24,741 bases of DNA from DASYYE01 sp035946955. GTDB taxonomy: Bacteria; Actinomycetota; Actinomycetes; Streptosporangiales; Streptosporangiaceae. The notes under the pieces are model-generated. The model saw only the letters and a list, made by a program, of their open reading frames with translations, ran no database searches and had not been told where the DNA came from. Of this stretch, positions 14,318 through 22,696 are shown piece by piece (within the stretch, counting starts at the first letter, position 1; each line of letters starts with the position of its first letter). The DNA lies in contig DASYYE010000064.1 of NCBI GenBank assembly GCA_035946955.1, forward strand, positions 1-24,741. The letters run 5' to 3'. The position numbers were made by a program, and so were the translations under genes.

Positions 14318-16834
14318 GTGACAGTTCCGGATTCCTCACCAGCCTTCCCCAGGATCTGGGGCAATGTCCCGCAGCGCAACATGAACTTCACTGGCCGCAA
14401 GGAGATCCTTACCCAGCTTAGAGAGGGCGTCTCCAGTGCCGTGACTGCTGTGCTCCCGCATGCCCTCCAGGGAATGGGGGGCGTTGGTAAGACAGCCGTC
14501 GCGATCGAATATGCACACTTGTTCCGGTCAGAGTACGAGCTGGTCTGGTGGATTCCCGCCGATCGGCCCGCATTGGTGCGCTCATCGTTGGCCGCGCTCG
14601 CGGGGCCACTCGGTTTAGAGTCAGCAACTGCGGGGGGGATCGAGACCGCGGCAACGGCAGTCCTCAATGCGCTTCGCCTCGGTGAACCGGTCCGGAGATG
14701 GCTGTTGGTCTTCGATAATGCGGACCAGCCGGAGGAGATCAACGAAATCATCCCCCGAGGCCCGGGTCACGTTTTGATTACTTCACGCAACCACCGCTGG
14801 CAGTCTGTGGTCGATACGGTGTCGGTTGATGTCTTCACCCGCGGGGAAAGCACTGCATTCCTCGCAAAGCGGGTTCGCGGTGGGATTAGCGAGTCCGAGG
14901 CTGGCAGGCTCGCTGAGGAACTTGGTGACCTTCCACTGGCGCTCGAACAGGCCGGGGCGCTCCAAGCTGAGACAGGGATGTCGGTCGATGAATACCTGCG
15001 ACTGCTCAGGCAGCACGCGCCAGCGATCATGGATGAAGGCAGGTCACCGGAGTATCCGCGATCGATGACTGCGGCCTGGCGGCTCTCGGTCTCTACGCTT
15101 GAACAGCAGATGCCGCTGGCCCTGGAGCTGTTGCGATGCTGCGCTTTTTTCGGCCCCGAACCAATTCCACGAGATGTTTTCAGGCTGGGCACGCAGGCAG
15201 GGGAAAACCCGGTTGGTGATCCGCTGGAAAATCCGATCCTGCTTGCCAGGGCTATCAGGGAACTCGGCAGATTCGCACTGGTCCGGATCGACGGCCGCAC
15301 GATCCAGGTCCACCGGCTGATCCAGGCTCTGCTACGTGATGAACTTCCTCTGGACCGGCAAGACCGTTACCGACACGAGGTACATCTCATCCTCGCTGCC
15401 AGTGCGCCAAAGGATCCCGACGACAACGACCTGTGGCCACGTTTTTCCGACTTGGTTGCGCATGTGGCAGCACCCGCGACAGACATGGCCTCATGCCGGA
15501 GCCCGGACGTACGCTTCTTCGTGCTCAATGTTATTCGATACCTTTACAGGTCCGGTGACCGTAAGTCTTCCCGGGATTTCGCCGAGCGGTTTATATCGCG
15601 GTGGACAAAGGACTCCGGTGCTGAGGACCCAGCGGTTCTTGGGGCGTACCGGCACCTTGGTAATTCTCTTCGCGACCTCGGCCTCTACAATGAGGCTCAT
15701 TCAGTCATTGGGCCGACCCTCGAAGGGGCCAGCAGAATCCTCGGTGAACGAGACCCCCTGACACTGTCCCTAGCCAGTTCCTATGCCGCTGACCTGCGGG
15801 CGCGTGGGGACTTCCGCGATGCACAAAAACTTGATGAAGTCACGGTCCAGTTGCGCGAGGAGACCTTGGGGCCTACGCGCACTGAGACTCTCCGGGCCAA
15901 GAACAACCTGGCGCTCGACTACGGGTTGACAAGCGACTATAAACATGCCCAGGAACTCCAGGAGAGCACCTTCCGCCTACAAAATGAAGGAACGGAGGGC
16001 GTAAACCAGACAGACGTCCTGATATCGTGGAACGGTTTGGCTCGGCTGGTGCGGCTTCGCGGCTATTACAGCGAGGCTCGTGACGTGGGCGAAGAGGCTT
16101 ATGACTACGGCCTCGAGACGCTCGGGCGCGAAAACTACTGGACGCTGCGCACTGGCATAGACCTGTCGATTGCTTTGCGGCGTATTGGATCAACACGTGG
16201 CGCCTCCCTCGCGCTGGCGCGCGAGATATACGACCGATGTGTCCGTCTGTTCGGCCAAGAGCACCCCGACACCCTGGCAGCGGCGATCAGCCTTATCAAC
16301 ATCCAGCGGACCATGGGCATTACAGATGAGGCCCTGGCCTTGGCAGTGCTCACAATGGACCGCTACCCCGAGATCTACGGTCCCGACCACCCATATAATT
16401 ACGGCGTTATTGGAAACCTGGCGTTGCTGCGCAGGGTGACTGGCGACTCGGCTGAAGCCCATAGGCTCGACAAGAAGGCCCTCGCCGGGCTCGATGGAAG
16501 GCTGACCCGAGACCATCACTACTCACTCACGGCCGCGACCAACCTTGCGAGCGACCTCGCCGCGCTTGGCGATGTGACTGCGGCATGCGAACTTGGCGGG
16601 GATACCTGGGGGCGCCTGCGGCGCCTACTGGATGACGACCATCCACTGACCATTGGCTGCGCGGCCAACCTGGCAGTGGATCGGCGTGCATCGGGGGATG
16701 AGGATGGGGCGTTGGCACTGCACGATGAGGCCATGCAGTTGTATGCGGACACGATCGGGCTCGACCATCCCGATGCTGAAGCTGCAGCTGAGTGGCGGCG
16801 CCTCGACTTCGACTTCGACCCACCGCCGATCTAG
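14318..16834 (+). CDS. fxsT: FxsT-type STAND NTPase with tetratricopeptide repeats
   Basis: The 838-residue protein begins with the hallmark of FxSxx-COOH-system TPR proteins, IWGNVPQRNMNFTGRKEILTQL. It has a NB-ARC-like NTPase with Walker A GMGGVGKTA (52-60), Walker B RWLLVFDNAD (127-136), an LITSR sensor motif (153-157) and GDLPLALEQAG (203-213), then a winged-helix region and long TPR arrays from about residue 420 (repeats such as LGAYRHLGNSLRDLGLYNEA and HPDTLAAAISLINIQRTMG). The family accompanies FxsA and FxsB; its exact role is unknown, but the architecture is that of a signal-sensing switch. The GTG start has no ribosome site, consistent with leaderless translation. Leu100 is a TTA codon (14615-14617), so expression may need the bldA tRNA. 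The gene diverges from the precursor and converges with the HExxH gene. Confidence 0.88.
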   Translation: MTVPDSSPAFPRIWGNVPQRNMNFTGRKEILTQLREGVSSAVTAVLPHALQGMGGVGKTAVAIEYAHLFRSEYELVWWIPADRPALVRSSLAALAGPLGLESATAGGIETAATAVLNALRLGEPVRRWLLVFDNADQPEEINEIIPRGPGHVLITSRNHRWQSVVDTVSVDVFTRGESTAFLAKRVRGGISESEAGRLAEELGDLPLALEQAGALQAETGMSVDEYLRLLRQHAPAIMDEGRSPEYPRSMTAAWRLSVSTLEQQMPLALELLRCCAFFGPEPIPRDVFRLGTQAGENPVGDPLENPILLARAIRELGRFALVRIDGRTIQVHRLIQALLRDELPLDRQDRYRHEVHLILAASAPKDPDDNDLWPRFSDLVAHVAAPATDMASCRSPDVRFFVLNVIRYLYRSGDRKSSRDFAERFISRWTKDSGAEDPAVLGAYRHLGNSLRDLGLYNEAHSVIGPTLEGASRILGERDPLTLSLASSYAADLRARGDFRDAQKLDEVTVQLREETLGPTRTETLRAKNNLALDYGLTSDYKHAQELQESTFRLQNEGTEGVNQTDVLISWNGLARLVRLRGYYSEARDVGEEAYDYGLETLGRENYWTLRTGIDLSIALRRIGSTRGASLALAREIYDRCVRLFGQEHPDTLAAAISLINIQRTMGITDEALALAVLTMDRYPEIYGPDHPYNYGVIGNLALLRRVTGDSAEAHRLDKKALAGLDGRLTRDHHYSLTAATNLASDLAALGDVTAACELGGDTWGRLRRLLDDDHPLTIGCAANLAVDRRASGDEDGALALHDEAMQLYADTIGLDHPDAEAAAEWRRLDFDFDPPPI

Positions 16835-16877
16835 AGGACGCCACCAATAGAGCAGGCCGCTTGGCATCGGTCTCTCA

Positions 16878-16891
16878 CCGAGGGTGCTCGG
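16878..16891. terminator. Short hairpin between convergent fxsT and HExxH genes
   Basis: CCGAG-GGTG-CTCGG is a perfect 5-bp stem with a 4-nt loop in the 57-nt gap between two converging stop codons, where a bidirectional terminator is expected. There is no U-tract on either side, so this rests mainly on position. Confidence 0.3.
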
Positions 16892-18196
16892 CTAGGCCGG
16901 GACTGGCCCATTGGCGGACTGCCAACGAGCTAGGTGCTCTTGTGCATCATCGTCCGCCAGTTGCTGCGCTTCCTTAGGCACCGCCTCCTCCTGCCACCCA
17001 CGCAAGGTGTGTGCCATCCCCTGGACGAACTCCATGCCGGCTGGGGTCAGCCCGCCACTCACCTCGAGAGTCTCCACAACAAACAAGGCCGCAGCTCGCC
17101 ACCTTGCGAACTCGGCGTGCGCTCCGAGTGCATCGTCACCGCGGTCCAGCAGGCGTTGCTTGCGCCAGAACCTGCTGACCCCGACGTAGGCGTATGCACC
17201 TTGCAGCAAACCGCCGACTGGCCGAGGGTCATCCCGCCACGGGGCGTAGAAAAGACGGCCATCGTCGGGCGAGACCAACCTGACAATATCCAGCAAGGCG
17301 GAGAGTTTCAGATGCTGTACCTCATGTACGAGTGTCACCGCGAAGACCCGTGCGTCGGGAGGCTTCGACAGGGCCACGGCACCGAAGGTTTCTGCGGAAC
17401 TCGTACTAACCTGACCGTGCGCCGGCGGTGCGAGAGGTACGACTGACCGGATCGCCGCAGCCAACTCCCGGGCGATGTCCGAGTGGTGAGTCACCAGCAG
17501 CGCCCATGCCTCTTGCAGGACTGTATTCCACCGATCGATGTCGGCGCTTCGAAGGCGGTCCGCCACCGTGGGCTCGGCGGGCATGCGGAACGGATCCACA
17601 TCATCGATGAGGGCGGTGAACGACCCAGCCCGTAGCTGGCGTACCGCGAACCAGCCCGGCGCTTCCTGGTTCGGGTCACCTGGCACTGGTATCGGTGATC
17701 CCGCCGACAACACTTCGGCGCCGTCAGCCCCTTGGCGCACCACAGCAACTCCGTCGTCAACTGCAGCGCCGCCCAGCGAAGGCAGCATTGCCAGACCGCT
17801 GACTGTCGGCACCTCGATCTCAGTAGAAATCCCTGCCCGGATCGCTGCGGCTGCTGCTATGGCCCGTAACCCGCCTGGCTGGGCGCCGATCATCGGCGGC
17901 TCACCACGGAGCGCCCGCAATGTACGGAGCGCCCATGCTCCGACTGATGGATAGCTGATCACTGCCTGGGCGACATGAGGGTTAGCACGCTGTACTGCGG
18001 CGAGTAGTTCGTAGCCGGCTTGAGCAGGTGAGGAGCGGCCTTGAACAGCAGCAGCGGCGTCTCGCACTCCTCGTATCAGAAGCACATTCTTGCTGTACTG
18101 CCCGGAGGCAAGGATGTGAACGGCCTCCGGTCCGCCAGCACCCTGGGCGAGCTCTTCGAACACCTTTCGGGGTACCCGGTGTGAGGGGAGGCTCAT
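16892..18196 (-). CDS. HExxH-motif protein of the FxsB type (free-standing)
   Basis: This 434-residue protein carries H291-E-V-Q-H295 in FAVTLVHEVQHLKLSALLDI, followed by a conserved-looking RLFYAPWRDDPRPVGGLLQG and YAYVGVSRFWRK, and later HAEFARWR. It matches the HEXXH domain that usually forms the C-terminal half of FxsB. RiPP-linked HExxH proteins were first assumed to be metalloproteases; from memory, recent work describes members as iron/2-oxoglutarate peptide hydroxylases. Either could act on this precursor. Its ATG overlaps the rSAM stop (ATGA) and AGGAG lies 6 nt upstream inside the rSAM gene, so the genes are coupled and made in similar amounts. The N-terminal 130 residues (LPSHRVPRKVFEELAQG onward) look helical and may bind partner or leader. 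Confidence 0.82.
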   Translation of the reverse strand: MSLPSHRVPRKVFEELAQGAGGPEAVHILASGQYSKNVLLIRGVRDAAAAVQGRSSPAQAGYELLAAVQRANPHVAQAVISYPSVGAWALRTLRALRGEPPMIGAQPGGLRAIAAAAAIRAGISTEIEVPTVSGLAMLPSLGGAAVDDGVAVVRQGADGAEVLSAGSPIPVPGDPNQEAPGWFAVRQLRAGSFTALIDDVDPFRMPAEPTVADRLRSADIDRWNTVLQEAWALLVTHHSDIARELAAAIRSVVPLAPPAHGQVSTSSAETFGAVALSKPPDARVFAVTLVHEVQHLKLSALLDIVRLVSPDDGRLFYAPWRDDPRPVGGLLQGAYAYVGVSRFWRKQRLLDRGDDALGAHAEFARWRAAALFVVETLEVSGGLTPAGMEFVQGMAHTLRGWQEEAVPKEAQQLADDDAQEHLARWQSANGPVPA

Positions 18197-19410
18197 ATGA
18201 TCTCCTGCCTGGCCAGGTGCCTGTTGATGTCAGCTTGCACCACCGAGCGGATATGGTCGATGAGCCGCATCAGGTCGGGGCAGTACACCGAGGGATTTGC
18301 GAAGCCGCTCCCAGGCCGGTACCGATGCGCGTAGAAGCCCCCGCCACAGACTCGATGGATGCGGCAGGCGCGACACTCGGCGGATAGCGCTCGTTTCCCA
18401 AGTTGACGTGCGGCCACTCCAGGGAGCAGCAGTGCGTCGTCAAGCCGGTCCTGGATGACGTGCAAGCCTGTGGCTGGGGCACCGTGATAAGCGGCCTTGA
18501 GCACGTCTCCCTGCTCGAGCGATCCGTCCGTCTCGATGACGATCAGGGTGCTGGGCGACAACCCGACCATTTCGCTTGATGACGACCCGCCCAGCAGCAG
18601 GCTCATAATCTCTTCGAACAGCCTGATCCTCGTACGTGCCGCCGGATACCAGTAGTCGAAGATCGTGATCAGCCAGTCGGCATATGGCGTGTCCCGGCTG
18701 CCGGGAACTCGCCCCGCAGGTGGCACGGCCCACGTGCCATGTGGGAGCAGGAAGTCGATCTTCGGTGGCTGGAAGTCAAGCAATGCCTCATAGGTAGTGA
18801 TGGGATCGTTACGAAGATCGATTGTGCAGAGCAGGCCGTTGAAGAGATGTCGGTACTGCGGCTTGGCTAACCTGTGCAAAGCTGCGGTTACCGCGGCATG
18901 ACTACCGCGCCCACTGCGAAAACGGCGATGCCGGTTGTGTGCATTCTCAGCGCCATCCAGGCTCACGCCCACCGTGACGCCCAGGTCGCTGAAAAGACGC
19001 AGATAGGAGTCATCCAGGCCAACAGCGTTCGTCTGGACGCTGGCATCCACCGTCACTTCCGAACCAGCCTCATCACGGACGGCAGTCACCAGGTATGACA
19101 TCAGCTGCGGACCAGCTAGCAGCGGTTCGCCGCCGTGAAGAATCACCGATATGTCCCTGAGGCGGTGATGCCTGGCGTGCTCTCCAATGCGGAGGGCAGC
19201 ATGTTTCGCGATCTCGTACGTCATACTTCGCGGCCGGTCACGCCACGACTGGTCTGCCATTTCGTACATATAGCAGTAGTCACAGGCGAGGTCACACCTG
19301 CTGTGGATCTTAACGATGAACTCCCGAAAGGGGGTCGGGCGCCAGCCGTCCTCCATGAGCCCCGCGATGTCGAGTGTCGCGGGCCATTCGAGCCCAGCTG
19401 TAGACCTCAT
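18193..19410 (-). CDS. fxsB: FxsB-type radical SAM/SPASM cyclophane-forming peptide maturase (rSAM half)
   Basis: The 405-residue protein has the rSAM motif C39-x3-C43-x2-C46 in HSRCDLACDYCYMYEMADQS, the SAM-contacting HGGEP (92-96), and a C-terminal SPASM domain with C346, C349, C355 and C377 (ECRACRIHRVCGGGF then SVYC) for auxiliary Fe-S clusters. FxsB enzymes abstract a hydrogen from the core residue two positions after Phe and join that carbon to the Phe ring, giving a three-residue cyclophane. Unlike the usual roughly 750-residue FxsB, the HExxH half is a separate overlapping gene. ATG 19410 is chosen because LEWPATLDIAGLMEDGWRP is the normal family opening; the frame extends to a GTG at 19467. 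No good ribosome site precedes either. This is the expected maturase for the FNNRI precursor. Confidence 0.9.
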   Translation of the reverse strand: MRSTAGLEWPATLDIAGLMEDGWRPTPFREFIVKIHSRCDLACDYCYMYEMADQSWRDRPRSMTYEIAKHAALRIGEHARHHRLRDISVILHGGEPLLAGPQLMSYLVTAVRDEAGSEVTVDASVQTNAVGLDDSYLRLFSDLGVTVGVSLDGAENAHNRHRRFRSGRGSHAAVTAALHRLAKPQYRHLFNGLLCTIDLRNDPITTYEALLDFQPPKIDFLLPHGTWAVPPAGRVPGSRDTPYADWLITIFDYWYPAARTRIRLFEEIMSLLLGGSSSSEMVGLSPSTLIVIETDGSLEQGDVLKAAYHGAPATGLHVIQDRLDDALLLPGVAARQLGKRALSAECRACRIHRVCGGGFYAHRYRPGSGFANPSVYCPDLMRLIDHIRSVVQADINRHLARQEII

Positions 19411-20279
19411 ACTTTGATTGAAGCACAGCAAACCCCTCAGGGGAGAGGCCCATCTGGCTGCCTTCACATCTGAAGCACGAGTGGGTATGCCGATGACTTT
19501 CTATTTGCATATCAATAGTCTTCCAAAGTCACACAGCTCTCATAGGCTGTACCGGAATCAGGGCCCGTATGGAGGCAACGTTAGTTTCGTCGCACTGGCA
19601 TCCGGCCTCATCACCCGATGGCCGTGCGGCCGGGTCGGCCAGGACTCGAAGTTGCGGGTAGCGCTATGGAGCCTGCTTCGAAAGCGTGGGTGCCGGGTGT
19701 GGTTAGCGTGCGTTGTGCCTGGTCACTCCGACGATGGCCGCCTATTGGACCATGGCGCGTGGTGGGCGGGTAGGTGTTGCAGTCCTGGCAGTGGCGTTGG
19801 GTGGGGCAGGCCTGGAAGGTGCGCGAGCCTAGGGGTGGCAGACGACATCTATGTGACTCTGTTGGCGGCGGCCCAGGTGTCAGCCTGGCCGCCTCAGACG
19901 CGTCCTAACCCTCACACCACCCTTTGGAACAGGCTCGATAGCAGCGGGTGTGCACGGCTCTCATGTGACCACTGAGGCCACTGGGACGATTGTGTTGGCA
20001 CTCTCACCAGGCTGTCGCCCACCGCGTGTGCTTGTCGTGGAGATACTGATTCGTGACCTAAGCAGGTGTACAGCTGACCTAAGGTCGACGCTAAATCGGG
20101 CCCGTACATATAGCCCCCGCGCGTACCCTACGAGAGTTGCCGGACCTCGACCATCGAGGGTGGCCCTGCTCTGTCAGCCGAGGGAATTCTGTGAGACGCC
20201 GCGAGGCGCAGCTACGACGCCCCCATGCCCCCACCAGCGTCGCTTACCCGCGCTCTAGCCCGCCCCAAGGCACAGTCCA
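19411..20279. other. 869-bp gap between the maturase and the MFS gene
   Basis: No convincing gene, RNA gene or domain is seen. A long plus-strand frame (19418-19975) lacks a ribosome site, has low-complexity composition and no recognisable motif. The palindrome CCCCTCAGGGG (19433-19443) lies 22-33 bp upstream of the maturase ATG and may belong to its promoter. The rest is likely regulatory or decayed DNA. Confidence 0.45.
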
Positions 20280-22220
20280 GTGACCGACACGCCCGCCTCA
20301 GACATGCGAACAGCGGTCGGACTAGCCGATGCACCACCACTTCCTGCGCCAGCCGAACGGGTCCGTCGCCGGAGAGAAATCAGCCGAACGTTCAGTGACA
20401 CGCAGTCAACCGCACAGCCTCGAGAACTACGACATCGCTTCGTGCGATATCTGAAATATCGCGAAGTCCGCCTTCTGGCTAGGCGCGGGCAGGCATCCAC
20501 CAGCACCCCCTCCAGCGATTCTGCTGACGGCAGACCCTATACTCTTCGGCAGCGGGCACCGTCCCTTGGGTTAAGTGCTCGCGTTCGATTCTCGGGACGT
20601 GCAACGTTGGGCGCGGGGGGGTCTGCGATTGCTTCGCCTTCACGACAGAATGCAGACTTCCGGCTATTGCTAGCCGGCTCTTCTGTCTCCATGCTCGGCA
20701 GCAGGATTACAGCGGTAGCCTATCCCTTGCTGGTGCTAGCCGTCACTGGCTCTCCGCTGGCCGCTGGCTGGTCGACCTTTGCCGCAATCGCCCCTAGTGC
20801 ACTCATTTACCTTCCTGCGGGTGCGCTTGTGGATCGCTGGGATCCTCGCCGAGTGATGTTCGCGAGCGAACTCGGGCGAGGTGCGGCTATATCGAGCATT
20901 GTCGCAGCGATTGCGTTGGCGAAGCTCAACCTGTTCCTATTGATCGGCGCAGCCGCGACTGAACAGACCCTGGGAGTTTTCTCCACGCTCGCCGAGCGGA
21001 GGTTTGCCCGTTCCCTTGTGGCGCAAGACCGAGCCACCTCGGCTCTCGTACTTAGCGAGACCCGAACGCACCTTGTAGTACTGCTCGGGCGACCGATTGG
21101 TGCGCTCATGTTCGGTGTAGCCTGGGTATTCCCCTTCGCGGCCGATGCGTGCACCTTCGTTGTTGCTATGGTCACGCTATTCTATATTCGAAATGGTCGC
21201 TCTGACGAATGTATGACCTTCAATCATATGATTTACGAGTTTCGTCGCAGGCTGTATCTCGTCCTGGCCAGGGTGGTATCTGTCACTTCAAACGCCTACG
21301 GACGTATTGTGTGCATAAAGGTGCCTGACGGCGATGATAACGCTCCTGGCAAGTCAAGGAACCTTGACCATATATTGGGCGAGATCCATGAGGGGTTCCG
21401 CTGGCTGGGTGCAAATCCTTTTGCCTGGCTCGGTGTGACTCTCACCACGGGCACGACGTTCGTCGGTCAAGCAATGATCATGATTTTTTTCGCAGAGGCG
21501 CACAGTCAGCATCTCCCCTCAGTGAGAGTCGGCATTGTGCTAGCGGCTTCCGGTGCGGGCGGCGTCATCGGCTCCGTTATAGCATCACGCCTCTTCCCAC
21601 TCGTCGGATACCCTCTGCTGCAAATTCAGATGCTGGTCTGGTCTGTGACTTTTGGCGCTTTGGCCTTTGGCTGGGAATCTTACCGGGACATTGCTGTTGC
21701 TATGGCTGCGTTGGGGCTTACTGGCGCCTTGGGTAACATAGCCATTGATAACTTTATCGTCCGCCATGCTGGCGCAACGTTGGCAAGGGTCATGAGCGTT
21801 GATCGCCTAACGTCACTGTCTGCGCTCGCGTTCGGGCCGGCGTTCGGTGGCGCACTCTTTGCCAATTTTGGTGCTCGGTCTGCTGTTACCGTTCTCTTTT
21901 CTGTCACCGTAGCGCTTGTGGTTGGCACGTCTCTCACCGTTCTTGTTAGCTACCTCCGTCATAATTTGGCTACCGCGAAACACGGGATAGAGCCGGTTGA
22001 CTCAAATGATGATATAGGACTCGGTGAAGTTGGAATTCCTATAGTCGACTTTGATAAAGCCCACAGTGCCGTCATCGGCGAGGCCGCGCCAGGCTCGAAA
22101 GCCGCATCATTTAACTTGGTTGCCCCGACGATATTGGGCCCAGCTTTCCTCCTGTCGCGCCAGGAGTTGCAGGAGGCAAGAGAGAGTCAGGCTAAATCAA
22201 CCGATTTAGCTGTTCCATAA
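20280..22220 (+). CDS. MFS exporter with unusual N-terminal extension
   Basis: From about residue 126 (DFRLLLAGSSVSMLGSRITA) the protein is a 12-helix major facilitator of the EntS/macrolide-efflux type, with motif A between helices 2 and 3 (GALVDRWDPRRVMFASELGR). The central cytoplasmic loop is longer than usual by roughly 50 residues (from SDECMTFNHMIYEF to GKSRNLDH). The first 125 residues, rich in Ser, Thr and Arg, match nothing I know; TTG 20607 would give a normal 537-residue transporter, while GTG 20280 gives 646. Neither start has a strong ribosome site. TTA codons occur at 20571 (only in the long form) and 22206. Codon use is less GC-rich than in any other gene here. Export of the matured peptide is the natural guess from position. 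The last residues overlap a hairpin and a transposase remnant. Confidence 0.8.
   Translation: MTDTPASDMRTAVGLADAPPLPAPAERVRRRREISRTFSDTQSTAQPRELRHRFVRYLKYREVRLLARRGQASTSTPSSDSADGRPYTLRQRAPSLGLSARVRFSGRATLGAGGSAIASPSRQNADFRLLLAGSSVSMLGSRITAVAYPLLVLAVTGSPLAAGWSTFAAIAPSALIYLPAGALVDRWDPRRVMFASELGRGAAISSIVAAIALAKLNLFLLIGAAATEQTLGVFSTLAERRFARSLVAQDRATSALVLSETRTHLVVLLGRPIGALMFGVAWVFPFAADACTFVVAMVTLFYIRNGRSDECMTFNHMIYEFRRRLYLVLARVVSVTSNAYGRIVCIKVPDGDDNAPGKSRNLDHILGEIHEGFRWLGANPFAWLGVTLTTGTTFVGQAMIMIFFAEAHSQHLPSVRVGIVLAASGAGGVIGSVIASRLFPLVGYPLLQIQMLVWSVTFGALAFGWESYRDIAVAMAALGLTGALGNIAIDNFIVRHAGATLARVMSVDRLTSLSALAFGPAFGGALFANFGARSAVTVLFSVTVALVVGTSLTVLVSYLRHNLATAKHGIEPVDSNDDIGLGEVGIPIVDFDKAHSAVIGEAAPGSKAASFNLVAPTILGPAFLLSRQELQEARESQAKSTDLAVP
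22191..22210. repeat. 8-bp perfect inverted repeat at the island's right edge
   Basis: GCTAAATC-aacc-GATTTAGC is a perfect 8-bp stem with a 4-nt loop, inside the last codons of the MFS gene and at the end of the minus-strand transposase remnant. It is much more AT-rich than its surroundings. It could be an insertion-sequence end, a recombination scar or a transcription stop signal. Confidence 0.45.
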
Positions 22221-22341
22221 CCACCCCACTGGGATGGGAGCGGGCGGCCGGGTGATGACCGTAGCCCTTGAAATTCGCCTCCGCCAGATCCTTGCCCGAG
22301 TGCGTCGGCACGACCGTGGCGTCCAGCCGGGCGCAGGTCAT
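22192..22341 (-). pseudogene. Transposase fragment (IS1380/IS4-like DDE type)
   Basis: A 49-codon frame from 22341 reads LDATVVPTHSGKDLAEANFK then GYGHHP. This is the first catalytic-Asp block of IS1380-type transposases, normally followed by HPL and a long C-terminal region that is absent here. After GHHP the sequence diverges and stops. The fragment begins exactly where the acyl carrier protein is cut (its ATG overlaps the ACP stop as ATGA by chance of the junction), so it marks an insertion followed by deletion. Confidence 0.65.
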
Positions 22342-22478
22342 CCCTGCAGCACGGCCAGCGAGTCGCAGCCGAGATCGGAGAACTGCAGGTCGAGAAAGTC
22401 GCTGCTGAGGTCGACGGTGTCATCGGCGCCACACTGGCGCATCACCTGCCGCAACCGGTCGACTGTGAACGCTGACAT
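22338..22478 (-). pseudogene. Truncated type II PKS acyl carrier protein
   Basis: ATG 22478 is preceded by AGGAGG at 8-nt spacing. The 46-residue product opens MSAFTVDRLRQVMRQCGADD and carries the phosphopantetheine site in FSDLGCDSLAVLQ, with Ser40 as the attachment residue. This is the pattern of aromatic polyketide ACPs (usually LGYDSLALLE), which are about 85 residues long; helices II-IV after the Ser are missing because the frame runs into a transposase fragment and stops. The original gene carried the growing polyketide chain on its prosthetic group, and it would belong to the same kind of pathway as the left-hand sugar genes. The present product cannot fold as an ACP. Confidence 0.75.
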
Positions 22479-22631
22479 GTCTGTGGCCTCCTGGGGTTCT
22501 CCAATGGCTGCCCTATCAGCGTGGCGTCCATAGTTCGCATCACGGTGGATTCCCGCTCGGGCCGCGTCGCCTGGGCGGTCCGGGAGTTAGCGAGCGCCGC
22601 CGGGGCCGGATAGCGTACTCATGTCTGGCTG

Positions 22632-22658
22632 CCAACCACCTTCGGTGCCGGTGGTTGG
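22632..22658. promoter_or_regulatory. 9-bp inverted repeat upstream of the monooxygenase
   Basis: CCAACCACC (22632-22640) and GGTGGTTGG (22650-22658) form a perfect 9-bp repeat with a 9-nt spacer, 38 bp before the monooxygenase start in the divergent promoter region. A dimeric repressor site or a 5'-UTR hairpin is equally possible. Confidence 0.45.
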
Positions 22659-22696
22659 GTGCGGTAAGCAACCGGCCAATCGGCAAAGGAGGCAGG

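Larger units (their letters stand above)
11267..22191. other. Accessory island with a cyclophane-RiPP system
   Basis: Between a HAD gene broken on the left and a transposase/ACP remnant on the right, codon third positions are less GC-rich than in either flank, most clearly in the MFS gene. The block carries the FxsA/FxsB/FxsT-type genes, an nSTAND1 ATPase, a small membrane protein and an MFS transporter. No integrase, attachment-site duplication or tRNA was seen at its edges, so the limits are approximate. Confidence 0.5.

Noticed and set aside
19418..19975. 185-residue plus-strand frame upstream of the MFS gene
   Set aside because: No ribosome site, erratic composition, no recognisable family, and its first part is antisense to the maturase N-terminus.
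22234..22533. Plus-strand frame across the ACP remnant
   Set aside because: Antisense to the ACP, whose phosphopantetheine motif and AGGAGG site are clear on the minus strand.
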